DNA of 13,360 bases from SURF-32 sp964648365. Lineage in GTDB: Bacteria; Planctomycetota; Phycisphaerae; UBA1845. The stretch is taken from assembly GCA_964648365.1 (NCBI GenBank), contig CAZYLK010000174.1, forward strand, positions 1-13,360, written 5' to 3'. Positions 1 through 7,112 of the stretch are shown here, piece after piece. A program made the translations under genes and the position numbers. A model generated the notes under the pieces. That model worked only from the letters and a program-made list of their open reading frames with translations. It made no database searches and was not told the DNA's origin. Numbering within the stretch: position 1 is the first letter of the stretch; each line of letters begins with the position of its first letter.

Positions 1-1002
1 ATCGGCGAGGCCATCGGCCGCGCGTTCATCACGCTGGCCGTCGCGGCGCCGCTGATGGGAATCCTCAACGCCCGCTATGAAGAGTGCATCTTCATCGTCG
101 CCGGCGCGGCCGGCGTCGCCTCCCTGATCCTCCAGATCCTCGGCTGGTGGATGCTCAGCGGGAAGACACAGCCGCCGCGCAACGCCGACCGTTCGGATCG
201 CAGCGATGATGACTCAGGGCATCCGGCTGGATCGGAGGCCTATCGGCAGGATGAACCCGACCGCGACTGGCATGCCGTCGCCCAGGTCAGCATCGGACGC
301 GGCGCCTCGGTCCGGACGGCGCCGCCTTTCGCCATTCCGATCGGGATGCCGGGCGAAAAAACAGCGTCCGCCGCCAGAACGGCCGATGACGCGGATCGGC
401 CGGTGCGCAGCGGCGTCGCCCGGGCGTTCTGGAGCCTGTTCGCCTTCGTCACTTTCGTCGGTGCGATCCTGATGTTCGTCTGGGCGCTGGTGGTCGCCAA
501 TTCGAATGCCAGCGGCCCGCCCCTTCATGTCGCCATCACGGCCTGCATCGCGTTCCTGTCGATGGCAGGCTTCGCGATCTCCAAGACCACGCTTCACCCG
601 CGCGAGGGCTTCTGGCGCGAATCGATGCGCCCCTTCCTGATTGCCGGGCTGACGGCGTCGCTGGGTTTCTGCACCGTGATGCTCACGCCCGCTGGCGAGG
701 CGGCCCTTCGCCGGACCCGCGTGATCACCGTTCCCGACAGCGTCACGGGCGCCCCCATGCGTCAGACCATTTCGACCATGCCGCGCCACGCCGGGGCGCC
801 GTTCGTCGTGGGAATCGTTTGTACCACCATCGGCCTGGCCGCCGTCTGCAGCGGTGGACGAAAACGCCCGCGGACCTTCGAGCCCTTCGTCATGCCGGGC
901 GAGAGCGACTCGGCCGCGCCGGACGCCCGCCCGCCCGCAATCAACATCCCCGTGACGCACTCGACCGAAAGCAGCCACGCGGCCGCGCCGGCGACGAAAT
1001 AA
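1..1002 (+). CDS. Multi-pass membrane protein, unknown function (5' truncated)
   Basis: The frame is open from base 1 and its first residues are already hydrophobic, so the gene very likely starts upstream. The ATG at 55 would be an internal start. The visible 333 residues hold about six hydrophobic segments, near residues 5-22, 28-52, 143-167, 173-194, 211-229 and 267-285. A charged, Asp/Arg-rich and probably disordered linker (about 55-138) separates the first pair from the rest. The short string MPGE occurs twice, once in the linker and once in the polar C-terminal tail. I do not recognise a family or any catalytic motif, so it is best called an inner-membrane protein of unknown role. The next gene lies 99 bases downstream on the same strand, so co-transcription is possible but not shown. 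Confidence 0.75.
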   Translation: MGEAIGRAFITLAVAAPLMGILNARYEECIFIVAGAAGVASLILQILGWWMLSGKTQPPRNADRSDRSDDDSGHPAGSEAYRQDEPDRDWHAVAQVSIGRGASVRTAPPFAIPIGMPGEKTASAARTADDADRPVRSGVARAFWSLFAFVTFVGAILMFVWALVVANSNASGPPLHVAITACIAFLSMAGFAISKTTLHPREGFWRESMRPFLIAGLTASLGFCTVMLTPAGEAALRRTRVITVPDSVTGAPMRQTISTMPRHAGAPFVVGIVCTTIGLAAVCSGGRKRPRTFEPFVMPGESDSAAPDARPPAINIPVTHSTESSHAAAPATK

Positions 1003-1101
1003 GCTTCTTCTGACGAGCCGCGGGCGCGCGACTTCGTCTGCCGTAATCCGCTTCGGACGCTTGACGGCCGCGCCGCACCAGCGGATTCTCCTCAGCCAGG
1101 C

Positions 1102-1800
1102 ATGGCTCCGGACGCACAACCCAGGCCCGACCCGACCGCCACCGACGAACCGGCCGGCGACGGCGCGACTCGGACGGCGGACGATTCACCCGCGCCACGC
1201 GTCACGCTGCGAACAGGTTCCCACCGGCTCGGACCGCTCGTGTGGCGGGACGATACCGCGTCGCGCGGCGTTCGCGGCTGGGCAGCGCTCATGTTTGGCG
1301 CGTCCGCATCACTGCTCGGCATTGCCGTGTGGCTGACACCCTCGCCGGCTGGGATGGGAACCCATCGCCAGCTCGGCTTCCCCCCCTGCACGATGGTGGC
1401 CGTAACCGGCTTCCCCTGCCCCACCTGCGGCATGACGACGGCCTTCGCGTACACCGTGCGTGGCCGATGGCTCTCCGCCGCCGCGGTTCAGCCGGCGGGG
1501 TTCCTGCTCGCCCTGGCGACGCTGCTCACGGCGGGCCTGAGCCTCAGCGTCCTGTTGACCGGCCGGCGATTCCGCCTGAACTGGTATCGAGTCCGCCCCG
1601 CGTGGGTGACGGGCGTGCTGCTTGGGGTGATCCTGCTGGGCTGGGCAACGAAGGTGGGCGTGGGTATGATCCGCGGGACGCTGCCGATACCGCCCGACCG
1701 TCGGTTCGCAGGCGCAGCGTTGCAGGAACCCGGCCCGCCGGCTTCGATCAATCTCCCCGAGCGGCTCGACAGGACGGAACGACTCCATGAAACAGCTTGA
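1102..1800 (+). CDS. DUF2752-family membrane protein
   Basis: This 232-residue protein has a polar N-terminal tail (1-55) and three hydrophobic segments, near 60-79, 132-153 and 168-185. After the first segment comes the DUF2752 signature: a Cys at 96, then CPTCGMTTAF with Cys106 and Cys109, followed by a short amphipathic stretch. DUF2752 proteins are small bacterial membrane proteins of unknown biochemical function. The conserved CPxCG could bind a metal or form a disulphide, but this is inference. The start is the ATG at 1102; no convincing ribosome binding site precedes it, and an in-frame start further inside is conceivable. The 3' end overlaps the following lipoprotein gene by 14 bases, which implies translational coupling with the lipoprotein/glycosyltransferase string. 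Confidence 0.85.
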   Translation: MAPDAQPRPDPTATDEPAGDGATRTADDSPAPRVTLRTGSHRLGPLVWRDDTASRGVRGWAALMFGASASLLGIAVWLTPSPAGMGTHRQLGFPPCTMVAVTGFPCPTCGMTTAFAYTVRGRWLSAAAVQPAGFLLALATLLTAGLSLSVLLTGRRFRLNWYRVRPAWVTGVLLGVILLGWATKVGVGMIRGTLPIPPDRRFAGAALQEPGPPASINLPERLDRTERLHETA

Positions 1801-2461
1801 TCGTCTTTCAGCCCGAAGGCCGCCAGGGTGCGCCGCGACAGCAGTCCTGCTGGCGGTCAGCGCCGCCGCCCTCGGTGGGTGCGACCTGCTCAAACCGTTC
1901 ATCTTCATGGGTGAGCATAAACAGAAGGTCGCCGCTGAGTTCGATAAGCTGCGCAACACGCGGACCGCGATCCTGGTGTGGGCGGAGCCGGAAACGCTCT
2001 TCCACTATCCCAACGTCCGGCTCGAGCTGTCGTCCGGCATCCGCAGCCAGCTCATCGCCAAGTTGACCGACAAGGAAAGCCGAATCGAAATCATTGATCC
2101 CGCCGACGTGGAGGATTTCATCCAGCGCAAGCGTTCCGCCGCGATCGACCCCGTGGGCGTGGGCAATGAGTTCAAGTGCGACTACGTCGTCTTCATCGAA
2201 TTGCTCGAGTTCCAGATCCGCGATCCGGATTCGCCGGAACTGCTGCGGGCGAAGATCGACGCGGCCGTGTCCGTGCATGACATTCACGCCGACCCGGACC
2301 AGCCGCGGCGTTACACCGTCTCGCCCGTGACCACGATCCATCCGGAAAGCGGTCCGATCCTCATGAATCCATCCAATCCGTTGATCGTGCGGCAGGAAGC
2401 CTATCGCAAATTCTCCGAGGCCGTTGCGGGGCGTTTTTATGATCACACCGTCGAACTTTGA
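1787..2461 (+). CDS. Putative lipoprotein (first of a tandem pair)
   Basis: The product is 224 residues. A basic N-region with several Arg is followed by a hydrophobic stretch (about 17-30) and the lipobox LGGC, with Cys32 as the predicted lipidated residue. This predicts a lipid-anchored protein facing the periplasm. The mature part is a compact alpha/beta sequence with a hydrophobic strand (AILVWAEPE), helices around an acidic centre, and the strand-like DYVVFIELLEFQI. It suggests a small periplasmic adaptor of the kind seen in LpoB/CsgG-type lipoproteins, but the similarity is only in general layout and I assign no family. The gene overlaps its upstream neighbour by 14 bases and the downstream lipoprotein by 23. 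The two lipoproteins share order and spacing of motifs, such as FMG just after the lipid anchor. The ATG start is well placed. Confidence 0.8.
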   Translation: MKQLDRLSARRPPGCAATAVLLAVSAAALGGCDLLKPFIFMGEHKQKVAAEFDKLRNTRTAILVWAEPETLFHYPNVRLELSSGIRSQLIAKLTDKESRIEIIDPADVEDFIQRKRSAAIDPVGVGNEFKCDYVVFIELLEFQIRDPDSPELLRAKIDAAVSVHDIHADPDQPRRYTVSPVTTIHPESGPILMNPSNPLIVRQEAYRKFSEAVAGRFYDHTVEL

Positions 2462-3242
2462 TCGCAGCCGCCGCGTGCGGCCCACCCCGGTCCGGCGCCT
2501 TTCAGCCGCCGGAAATGTCGAATCGCAACCGGCGTGCGGCCCCGAACCAGGCGGCGCGCATCGCGCCGGTCGAGGGTCGCGCAAGTGGGCCTCACGCAGC
2601 GTCCTGATGCTTGCCGCCGCCGCGACTTTGATCACCGGCTGCGGCATCACGCAGGGAAAACTCCTCTACTTCATGGGGTTCGGCCAGGGAAAGAAGATCG
2701 AGGCGAAGTATCAGCTTTCTGAAGGACCGATCATGATTCTCGTCGACGATACGGACGGCATCGTCGACTGGCCGGTGGCGCTGCGCCTCTTGCAGGACGA
2801 CGTCGCCCAGGCCCTGCTGCAGACGGAGTCGACCACGAAAGTCGTCCCCGTTCAAACGGTCCAGACGCTGCGTCAGACGACGCCGGACTTCGACAAGCGC
2901 GGCATTCGCGAGGTCGGGCGTATGGCAAACGCCGACCAGGTGCTGTGGCTCGGCGTGGACGAGTTCTTCGTCACTGAAGATCCGCATGAGGTACACGACG
3001 CCGCCTATTTCGTGGTTTCAGTCAAGGTGATCAACGCCCGCGAGGAAGAGGATCGTCTGCGCGTGCGGCTCTGGCCCGACGAGCCGGAGGGCTACCGCGT
3101 GCTGGCGCAGGTCTCGGCCGGTGAGGCCGGGCAGGCGAAGACGAAAGACAAGATATCGAAGCTGCTCACCGACCGGCTGGCGACCAACATCGCCAAGCTG
3201 TTCCACGAGTACCGGCTGGGTGATTTCGAAAAGGAATCATGA
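2439..3242 (+). CDS. Putative lipoprotein (second of a tandem pair)
   Basis: From the ATG at 2439 the protein has 267 residues. It has a long Arg-rich leader of about 55 residues, then a hydrophobic segment and the lipobox LITGC, with Cys68 predicted to be lipidated. A TTG at 2424 and an ATG at 2607 are alternative starts. The ATG at 2607 leaves only 11 residues before the Cys, too short for a normal signal peptide, so I favour 2439. The mature part resembles the upstream lipoprotein in order: an FMG motif, a strand (IMILVDD), a helix rich in Gln and Leu, then DQVLWLGVDEFFV, a VSVKVINAR strand and a final amphipathic helix. This points to an old tandem duplication. Its stop overlaps the first glycosyltransferase start by 4 bases (ATGA). 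Its exact role is unknown; envelope location is the firm inference. Confidence 0.78.
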   Translation: MITPSNFDRSRRVRPTPVRRLSAAGNVESQPACGPEPGGAHRAGRGSRKWASRSVLMLAAAATLITGCGITQGKLLYFMGFGQGKKIEAKYQLSEGPIMILVDDTDGIVDWPVALRLLQDDVAQALLQTESTTKVVPVQTVQTLRQTTPDFDKRGIREVGRMANADQVLWLGVDEFFVTEDPHEVHDAAYFVVSVKVINAREEEDRLRVRLWPDEPEGYRVLAQVSAGEAGQAKTKDKISKLLTDRLATNIAKLFHEYRLGDFEKES

Positions 3243-4381
3243 CCCGCGTCCTTCACCTGTTCGACGGTTCCGCCGGATGGCAGGCACGCGTCGGCATCAC
3301 ACAACTTCTCGATCGGCTCGACCCGGCACGGTTCCAGCAGACCGTCTGCGCGTTGGATCGAGGCGCATTGGAACTCTGGCGCATCACCGGGCGTGATGCT
3401 GCGCTCGCGCCCGTGCGATCCGCCCCGGCAGTCCTGTCGAGCCTCGTGGGCAGTGCAGCGCTGCGCAACGCGCTTCGCGTCCATCGCCCGGACGTGATTC
3501 ACGCCTGGGGCATCGCGGCCGCACGGCGCGCCCGTGCCGTCAGTGAACATCCGATCGCCGTCACCTGCGCCGAACCGAGGCTGGCCCGGGCGGAACTCAA
3601 CACCTGTCGCGCCTTGGCGGACCCGCGCTGGAATCGACCGGTGGCGTTCCTGTGCTTTGCCCGACAGGTCCATCGGCGCCTGGTCGAACGCGGCGTTCCG
3701 ATCGAACGCTGCGTCATCATCCGACCGGGCGTGGACTTCGCCGTCGCCAACCGCGCGCGCCGCGGCCGGTTGCGCGACAGGCTGGGCGCATCGCCGTCCG
3801 ACGTTCTCGTGACGTGCCCGGAGCAGGCCCGGCCCGGCGACGGCGTGGAAGACGGCGTGTGGGCCGCCTGCGTCGTTGCCGAGGCGGATCGAACCATCCG
3901 CGTCGTCCTTCACAACGGCGCGCTGCCGCGCGACCGGGCGGCCGCCCTGGCCGGCGCGACCATCCGCGACTCGAGCGTCATCGCCGCCGACGCGCGCATC
4001 CCTTACGAAGAACTGGTCTCCGCCGCGGACGTGCTCGTCGCGACCGCCATCGACGACATCCCCGTGACGTCGGTCGCCTGGGCGATGGCCGCGGGCACCG
4101 TGGTCGTCGGCGCGGCCGGTTACGCCCTGACCGAACTGATCGCCCACAAGCACAACGGGCTGCTCTTCAAACGTGACGCCGGGCAACCCATCCTGTCCAA
4201 GTTCGCGCCGCTGCTGCTGGACCGAGCGGACTATCCGCGTCTGGCGGAAGTCGCGCGCGGCCAGGCGTACGAAGTGTTCGGCCTGCGCCGCTACGCGGAC
4301 CAGGTGGCCCTCGCTTACGACAACCTTCTTCACAGCCGCCCCGCGAGCGACGGCATCGCCGATTCGGCGATGGCCGGTTGA
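3239..4381 (+). CDS. GT4-like glycosyltransferase with degenerate donor-site motif
   Basis: The 380-residue product has the two-domain layout of GT-B enzymes. It begins with the strand MTRVLHLFDG and a Gly-containing turn. DVIHAWG lies near 85-91 and VIIRPGVDF near 159-167, which is the usual domain linker. A C-terminal nucleotide-sugar-binding half ends in a helix-rich tail. In the region that is normally E-x7-E in GT4 enzymes it reads DDIPVTSVAWAMAAG (about 272-286). The second Glu is replaced by Trp281 and the first position is Asp. The Lys of the usual donor phosphate-binding segment is also not evident near 190-202. It may therefore be a weak or non-catalytic transferase, or use an unusual donor. 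An AAGGA sequence at 3231-3235 sits just before the ATG, and the start overlaps the upstream stop by 4 bases. Downstream there is a 180-base gap before the next transferase. Confidence 0.85.
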   Translation: MTRVLHLFDGSAGWQARVGITQLLDRLDPARFQQTVCALDRGALELWRITGRDAALAPVRSAPAVLSSLVGSAALRNALRVHRPDVIHAWGIAAARRARAVSEHPIAVTCAEPRLARAELNTCRALADPRWNRPVAFLCFARQVHRRLVERGVPIERCVIIRPGVDFAVANRARRGRLRDRLGASPSDVLVTCPEQARPGDGVEDGVWAACVVAEADRTIRVVLHNGALPRDRAAALAGATIRDSSVIAADARIPYEELVSAADVLVATAIDDIPVTSVAWAMAAGTVVVGAAGYALTELIAHKHNGLLFKRDAGQPILSKFAPLLLDRADYPRLAEVARGQAYEVFGLRRYADQVALAYDNLLHSRPASDGIADSAMAG

Positions 4382-4404
4382 GGTCACGATACCGCGGTTG
4401 GCAT

Positions 4405-4516
4405 GGGCGCAGCGCCCGCCCCTCCCGCAAACCGCCGCCGCCAGCTAAGCCCGAACGTCCGATACGCCGACAAACCGTCATGCGCGTCCGTGCGCCGCTG
4501 CGCGCGGGCGGACGCG
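4405..4516. repeat. Two hairpin-forming inverted repeats between glycosyltransferase genes
   Basis: The 180-base gap (4382-4561) holds two perfect inverted repeats. One is GGGCG/CGCCC at 4405-4417 with a 3-base loop. The other is CGCGTCCG/CGGACGCG, arms 4483-4490 and 4509-4516, with an 18-base GC-rich loop. Neither is followed by a T run, so neither is a clear intrinsic terminator. They could act as an mRNA processing or attenuation element separating the last two transferases from the rest of the operon, but GC-rich DNA forms such arms easily by chance. The in-frame reading through this gap (from an ATG at 4403) is Arg/Ala/Pro-rich and does not look like protein. Confidence 0.35.
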
Positions 4517-4561
4517 CCACGACGGCCGGGTCAGTCGCTTGCGCCCGGCGTGGATCGGTCC

Positions 4562-5644
4562 ATGCGCGTACACTTTATCAGTGATGCCTGGGATGCGCCC
4601 TCGCTCGCCGCCCAGCATGCGCTGGCCATGCAGCGGCACGGCGCCGCGGTCACGACGGACCTCACCGAGGAAGGCTGCGGATGGCGGGCCTTGGTCCGCG
4701 ACACCGACGTCGTTCACCTGACCTTCGGGCTGGCGCGGGATTACGCTACGCTTCGCCGCGTCCGTACGGCGCGGATGTGCGGCGCGGCTGTCGTGCGCTA
4801 CTGGAACGGACTTGACGTTCTCTGGGCAAACGCCCACGCCGCAACGCGTCGCATCGGCCGCGCACTGGCTGATCTGGGCGTCATGCAGTGGGCGCCGAAC
4901 GAAGCGGTCGCCGCCGCACTGGCACACATCGGCATTAACGCGGATATCGTTCCACCAGCGGATCTCAACGTTTCGGCCGACGCACAACCGCACGCCTTTC
5001 CGAAGACGTTCACGCTCCTGGTTCACCTGCCCGCCGAACGCCGCGAGCTGTGCGGCGGCGGCATCGTCGACAGCCTCATCGACCGGTTGCCCGGCGTTCG
5101 ATTCCTGATTCTCGGGGACGATGCGGCGCGCTACGCCGGTCGCCAGAACGTCGAAGTCCTCGGCCCGGTCGACGACATGCTCCGGACGCTCGTGAGGGCC
5201 ACAGCCGTACTCGACGTTAAGCTCTTTCCGTCCGCGCACCGGCTCGCGATCGAAGCCATGTCGATGGGCCGGCACGTCATCACCACCGCCGCAGTGCCGC
5301 ATGCACGCCATGCGGATTCGGCCGATGCACTCGTCGGCGCAGTCGCGCTGCTGCGGCGCGATCCTCACTTCAATCTCGAGGGACGCGAGTACACCGCACA
5401 ACACCATGATGGCGCCCTCCGCGCGACGGCGATTCTCGAACGCTTCCGAGCGGCGATCGAGCCGGGTCGCACGGCCCTGGCGATGCGCGGCAGCGCCGCC
5501 GGCGCCCGACTCGCCCTCACGTTCCCGGCGATCTACTCCCGCCGGCCCGTCCCGCCGCCGATGCTCGAGTCGGTTCCGTCCGATGACCCCGTTGCCCGCG
5601 TCCTGCTGGCCTCGATTCCGGCCGAAACCGTGGAGGCGTCATGA
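4562..5644 (+). CDS. Divergent GT-B-fold glycosyltransferase
   Basis: I choose the ATG at 4562 because it opens with MRVHFISDAW, the first beta strand typical of GT-B enzymes. The longer frame from 4403 would add 53 low-complexity residues. The resulting protein has 360 residues. The N-terminal half contains DVVHLTFG (49-56) and RYWNGLDVLWAN (79-90), which resembles the WxGxDV turn of polysaccharide GT4 enzymes. The C-terminal half contains a strand TLLVHLPAERR, FLILGDD (181-187) and LAIEAMSMGRHVITT (228-242). The latter keeps the second Glu (E231) of the E-x7-E motif, while the first Glu position is not Glu. The inter-domain linker is short. The last 60 residues are unlike standard GT4 tails and have no recognised motif. 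The stop overlaps the next gene by 4 bases. The acceptor and donor sugars cannot be told from the sequence. Confidence 0.8.
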   Translation: MRVHFISDAWDAPSLAAQHALAMQRHGAAVTTDLTEEGCGWRALVRDTDVVHLTFGLARDYATLRRVRTARMCGAAVVRYWNGLDVLWANAHAATRRIGRALADLGVMQWAPNEAVAAALAHIGINADIVPPADLNVSADAQPHAFPKTFTLLVHLPAERRELCGGGIVDSLIDRLPGVRFLILGDDAARYAGRQNVEVLGPVDDMLRTLVRATAVLDVKLFPSAHRLAIEAMSMGRHVITTAAVPHARHADSADALVGAVALLRRDPHFNLEGREYTAQHHDGALRATAILERFRAAIEPGRTALAMRGSAAGARLALTFPAIYSRRPVPPPMLESVPSDDPVARVLLASIPAETVEAS

Positions 5645-6825
5645 CGACCCGCTCGACGACGGTCTTCCTCCTCGGCCCCTCGCCGGAACAGACCGGCGGC
5701 ATCAGCAGCGTCATCACGGACATGCTGTCGATTGACGTCGGCCCGCATTATCGCTTCGAGTTTGTCGAGAACACGTCATCGCCCGGTCCGCGGGAGGTAT
5801 GGTTGAGCCGTATCGCACGACACGCGCGACACGCGCTCGCGCTGCACCGTCGCTTCAGCCGCGAGCGCGGCGCGATCGTCCACATCCATACGTGCAGCGG
5901 CGTTTCCTTCTGGCGAAGCTGTGTGGACCTGGTCCTGGCGCGCCGGGCGGGCTGCCAGACGCTGCTTCACATTCACGGCGCACGATTCGACCGGTTCTAC
6001 GCCGCGTGCTCGCGTGTCCAGCGCCGGCTGCTGGCGGCGGCGCTTCGTTATGCAGACGCCGTCATCGTCCTGTCACGGTCGTGGGAAGAGGCGGTTCGTC
6101 AGATGTCGCCGGAAGCGCGCCTGATGGTGATGGAAAACGCCGTGCCCGTACCCGACGCGCCGCCGGAGCGCGACCACGCCGGCCCGGTGCGCTTTCTGTT
6201 GCTGGCACGCATGGACGACTGGAAGGGCGTGGATGATCTTCTGGATGCCTGCGCACTGGCGACCGCAACACAGGCCGAGTTCGAGCTGACGCTCGCTGGC
6301 CCGCCCGGCACGGCCGGGGACGCGGAGACGCTCGCCGGGAAAATCAGCGATCGCGGGCTGTCGGGAATCGTCCGCTACGTCGGCGAAGTCAGGGGCGAGG
6401 CCAAGCGGATCTTGCTCGAAACCGCCGACGTTTACGTCCAGCCCAGCCGCCACGAAGGCATGCCCATCTCGATCCTCGAAGCGATGGCCGCGGGCCTGCC
6501 CATCGTGGCGACGCGGGTCGGGGCCGTGCCGGAAGTGATCGCGTCGGAGCAGCAGGGACTGCTCGTATCCGCAGAGGCGCCGCTGGAACTGGCATCAGCC
6601 ATGTGCGCCATGATCGAAGACGCCGCCCTGCGCCGGCGCACCGGCGCGGCCGCGCACCGGCTTGCCGCCGAGCGCTTCAGCCTCACGAGACTGGGAGATG
6701 AATTGCGCCGGTGCTATGGAAGCCTGACCCTGAATCGCCGTCCGCGCGCCAGGGCGAAAGGCGAGCGTGGCTTCATCCCGTGCGGACGTGCCGGCCTGGC
6801 ATCGACGACGCAAATGAGCGAGTAA
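5641..6825 (+). CDS. GT4-family glycosyltransferase
   Basis: This 394-residue protein is a canonical GT4 enzyme (retaining, nucleotide-sugar donor, GT-B fold). It has TGGISS at 18-23 (acceptor-side Gly-rich turn), HIHTCSG at 81-87, LLHIHGARF at 108-116, FLLLARMDDWKGVDDLL at 185-201 with the donor phosphate-binding Arg190 and Lys195, and HEGMPISILEAMAAG at 271-285 with both Glu of E-x7-E (E272, E280). A GGAGG ribosome binding site lies at 5632-5636, and the ATG overlaps the previous stop by 4 bases. It probably adds a sugar to a lipid-linked or polysaccharide acceptor at the cytoplasmic membrane face, as the most intact enzyme of the cluster. The final ~30 residues are Arg-rich and poorly structured. 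The last codons and stop (MSE, then TAA) lie inside the purine-rich repeat that follows, so the tail may have been altered by repeat expansion. Confidence 0.92.
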   Translation: MTTRSTTVFLLGPSPEQTGGISSVITDMLSIDVGPHYRFEFVENTSSPGPREVWLSRIARHARHALALHRRFSRERGAIVHIHTCSGVSFWRSCVDLVLARRAGCQTLLHIHGARFDRFYAACSRVQRRLLAAALRYADAVIVLSRSWEEAVRQMSPEARLMVMENAVPVPDAPPERDHAGPVRFLLLARMDDWKGVDDLLDACALATATQAEFELTLAGPPGTAGDAETLAGKISDRGLSGIVRYVGEVRGEAKRILLETADVYVQPSRHEGMPISILEAMAAGLPIVATRVGAVPEVIASEQQGLLVSAEAPLELASAMCAMIEDAALRRRTGAAAHRLAAERFSLTRLGDELRRCYGSLTLNRRPRARAKGERGFIPCGRAGLASTTQMSE

Positions 6826-7010
6826 GCGAGTAAGGGAGCGAGAAGGCAAGGGAGCAACGGAGCAGGGAAAGAAGGGAGCAAAGGAGCAACGGAGTATGGG
6901 AACGAGGGAAAAAGGCTGTGAGGGGAGAACGTAAATGCCCTTGCGCCGCAGTTCCCTCCTCCCCTCTTCCCTTATTCCCTTCCTCCCTTATTCCCCTGTT
7001 CCCTCGCTTC
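6814..7010. repeat. Purine-rich tract followed by mirrored pyrimidine-rich tract
   Basis: From about 6814 to 6930 the + strand is almost all purine with short imperfect units such as GGGAGCAA, GGAGCAACGGAG and GCGAGTAAG, period about 8-12. After a 20-base mixed spacer the strand switches to pyrimidine (6951-7010), with units such as TTCCCTTA and TTCCCTCC. The reverse complement of the second arm has the same kind of units (GCGAGGGAA, AATAAGGGA) as the first, so the whole is an imperfect inverted repeat that could fold back or form triplex-type DNA. It lies between the convergent glycosyltransferase and pilin genes. A minus-strand frame through it is Ser/Leu/Arg low-complexity and is not taken as a gene. 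GA-rich tandem units of this kind recur between genes in some planctomycete-type genomes; that comparison is from memory. Confidence 0.8.
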
Positions 7011-7015
7011 GGCCC

Positions 7016-7069
7016 GTGTGTGCCACTGCCTTCGCACCGGCGCCGCCGGCAGGGCGCAGTGGCACGCAC
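7016..7069. terminator. Long hairpin, possible bidirectional terminator or REP-like element
   Basis: The arms GTGTGTGCCACTGC (7016-7029) and GCAGTGGCACGCAC (7056-7069) pair over 14 bases with a single G-T wobble. The 26-base loop contains a second inverted repeat, CCGG...CCGG. It sits 43 bases beyond the stop of the pilin gene (minus strand) and about 190 bases beyond the stop of the glycosyltransferase operon, where a shared terminator would be expected. There is no T run on either side, so Rho-independent termination in the classical sense is not shown. The GTGCCACTGC...GCAGTGGCAC arms may instead belong to a dispersed palindromic repeat family. Confidence 0.5.
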
Positions 7070-7112
7070 GGAGTTTCGTTGACGGCCTGTGGGTCTTGGA
7101 CCGATTCGCAGC

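Noticed and set aside
1061..1089. Promoter TTGACG-17-GATTCT ahead of the DUF2752 gene
   Set aside because: The -10 box matches at only three positions, and the transcript would start about six bases before the ATG. Too weak to list as a feature.
3092..4387. Open minus-strand frame of 431 codons across the first glycosyltransferase
   Set aside because: It is longer than the real gene opposite, but its product is an Arg/Gly/Asp/Ala/His-rich string without motifs. The + strand product has GT-B features, an RBS and a 4-base operon overlap. Such antisense frames are expected in GC-rich DNA.
4403..4561. N-terminal extension of the second glycosyltransferase from the ATG at 4403
   Set aside because: The 53 added residues are Arg/Ala/Pro-rich and precede a normal GT-B first strand, so the start at 4562 is preferred.
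6773..7069. Minus-strand frame of 98 codons through the purine/pyrimidine element
   Set aside because: The product is low-complexity Ser/Leu/Arg/Glu arising from the simple repeats, with no RBS or domain.
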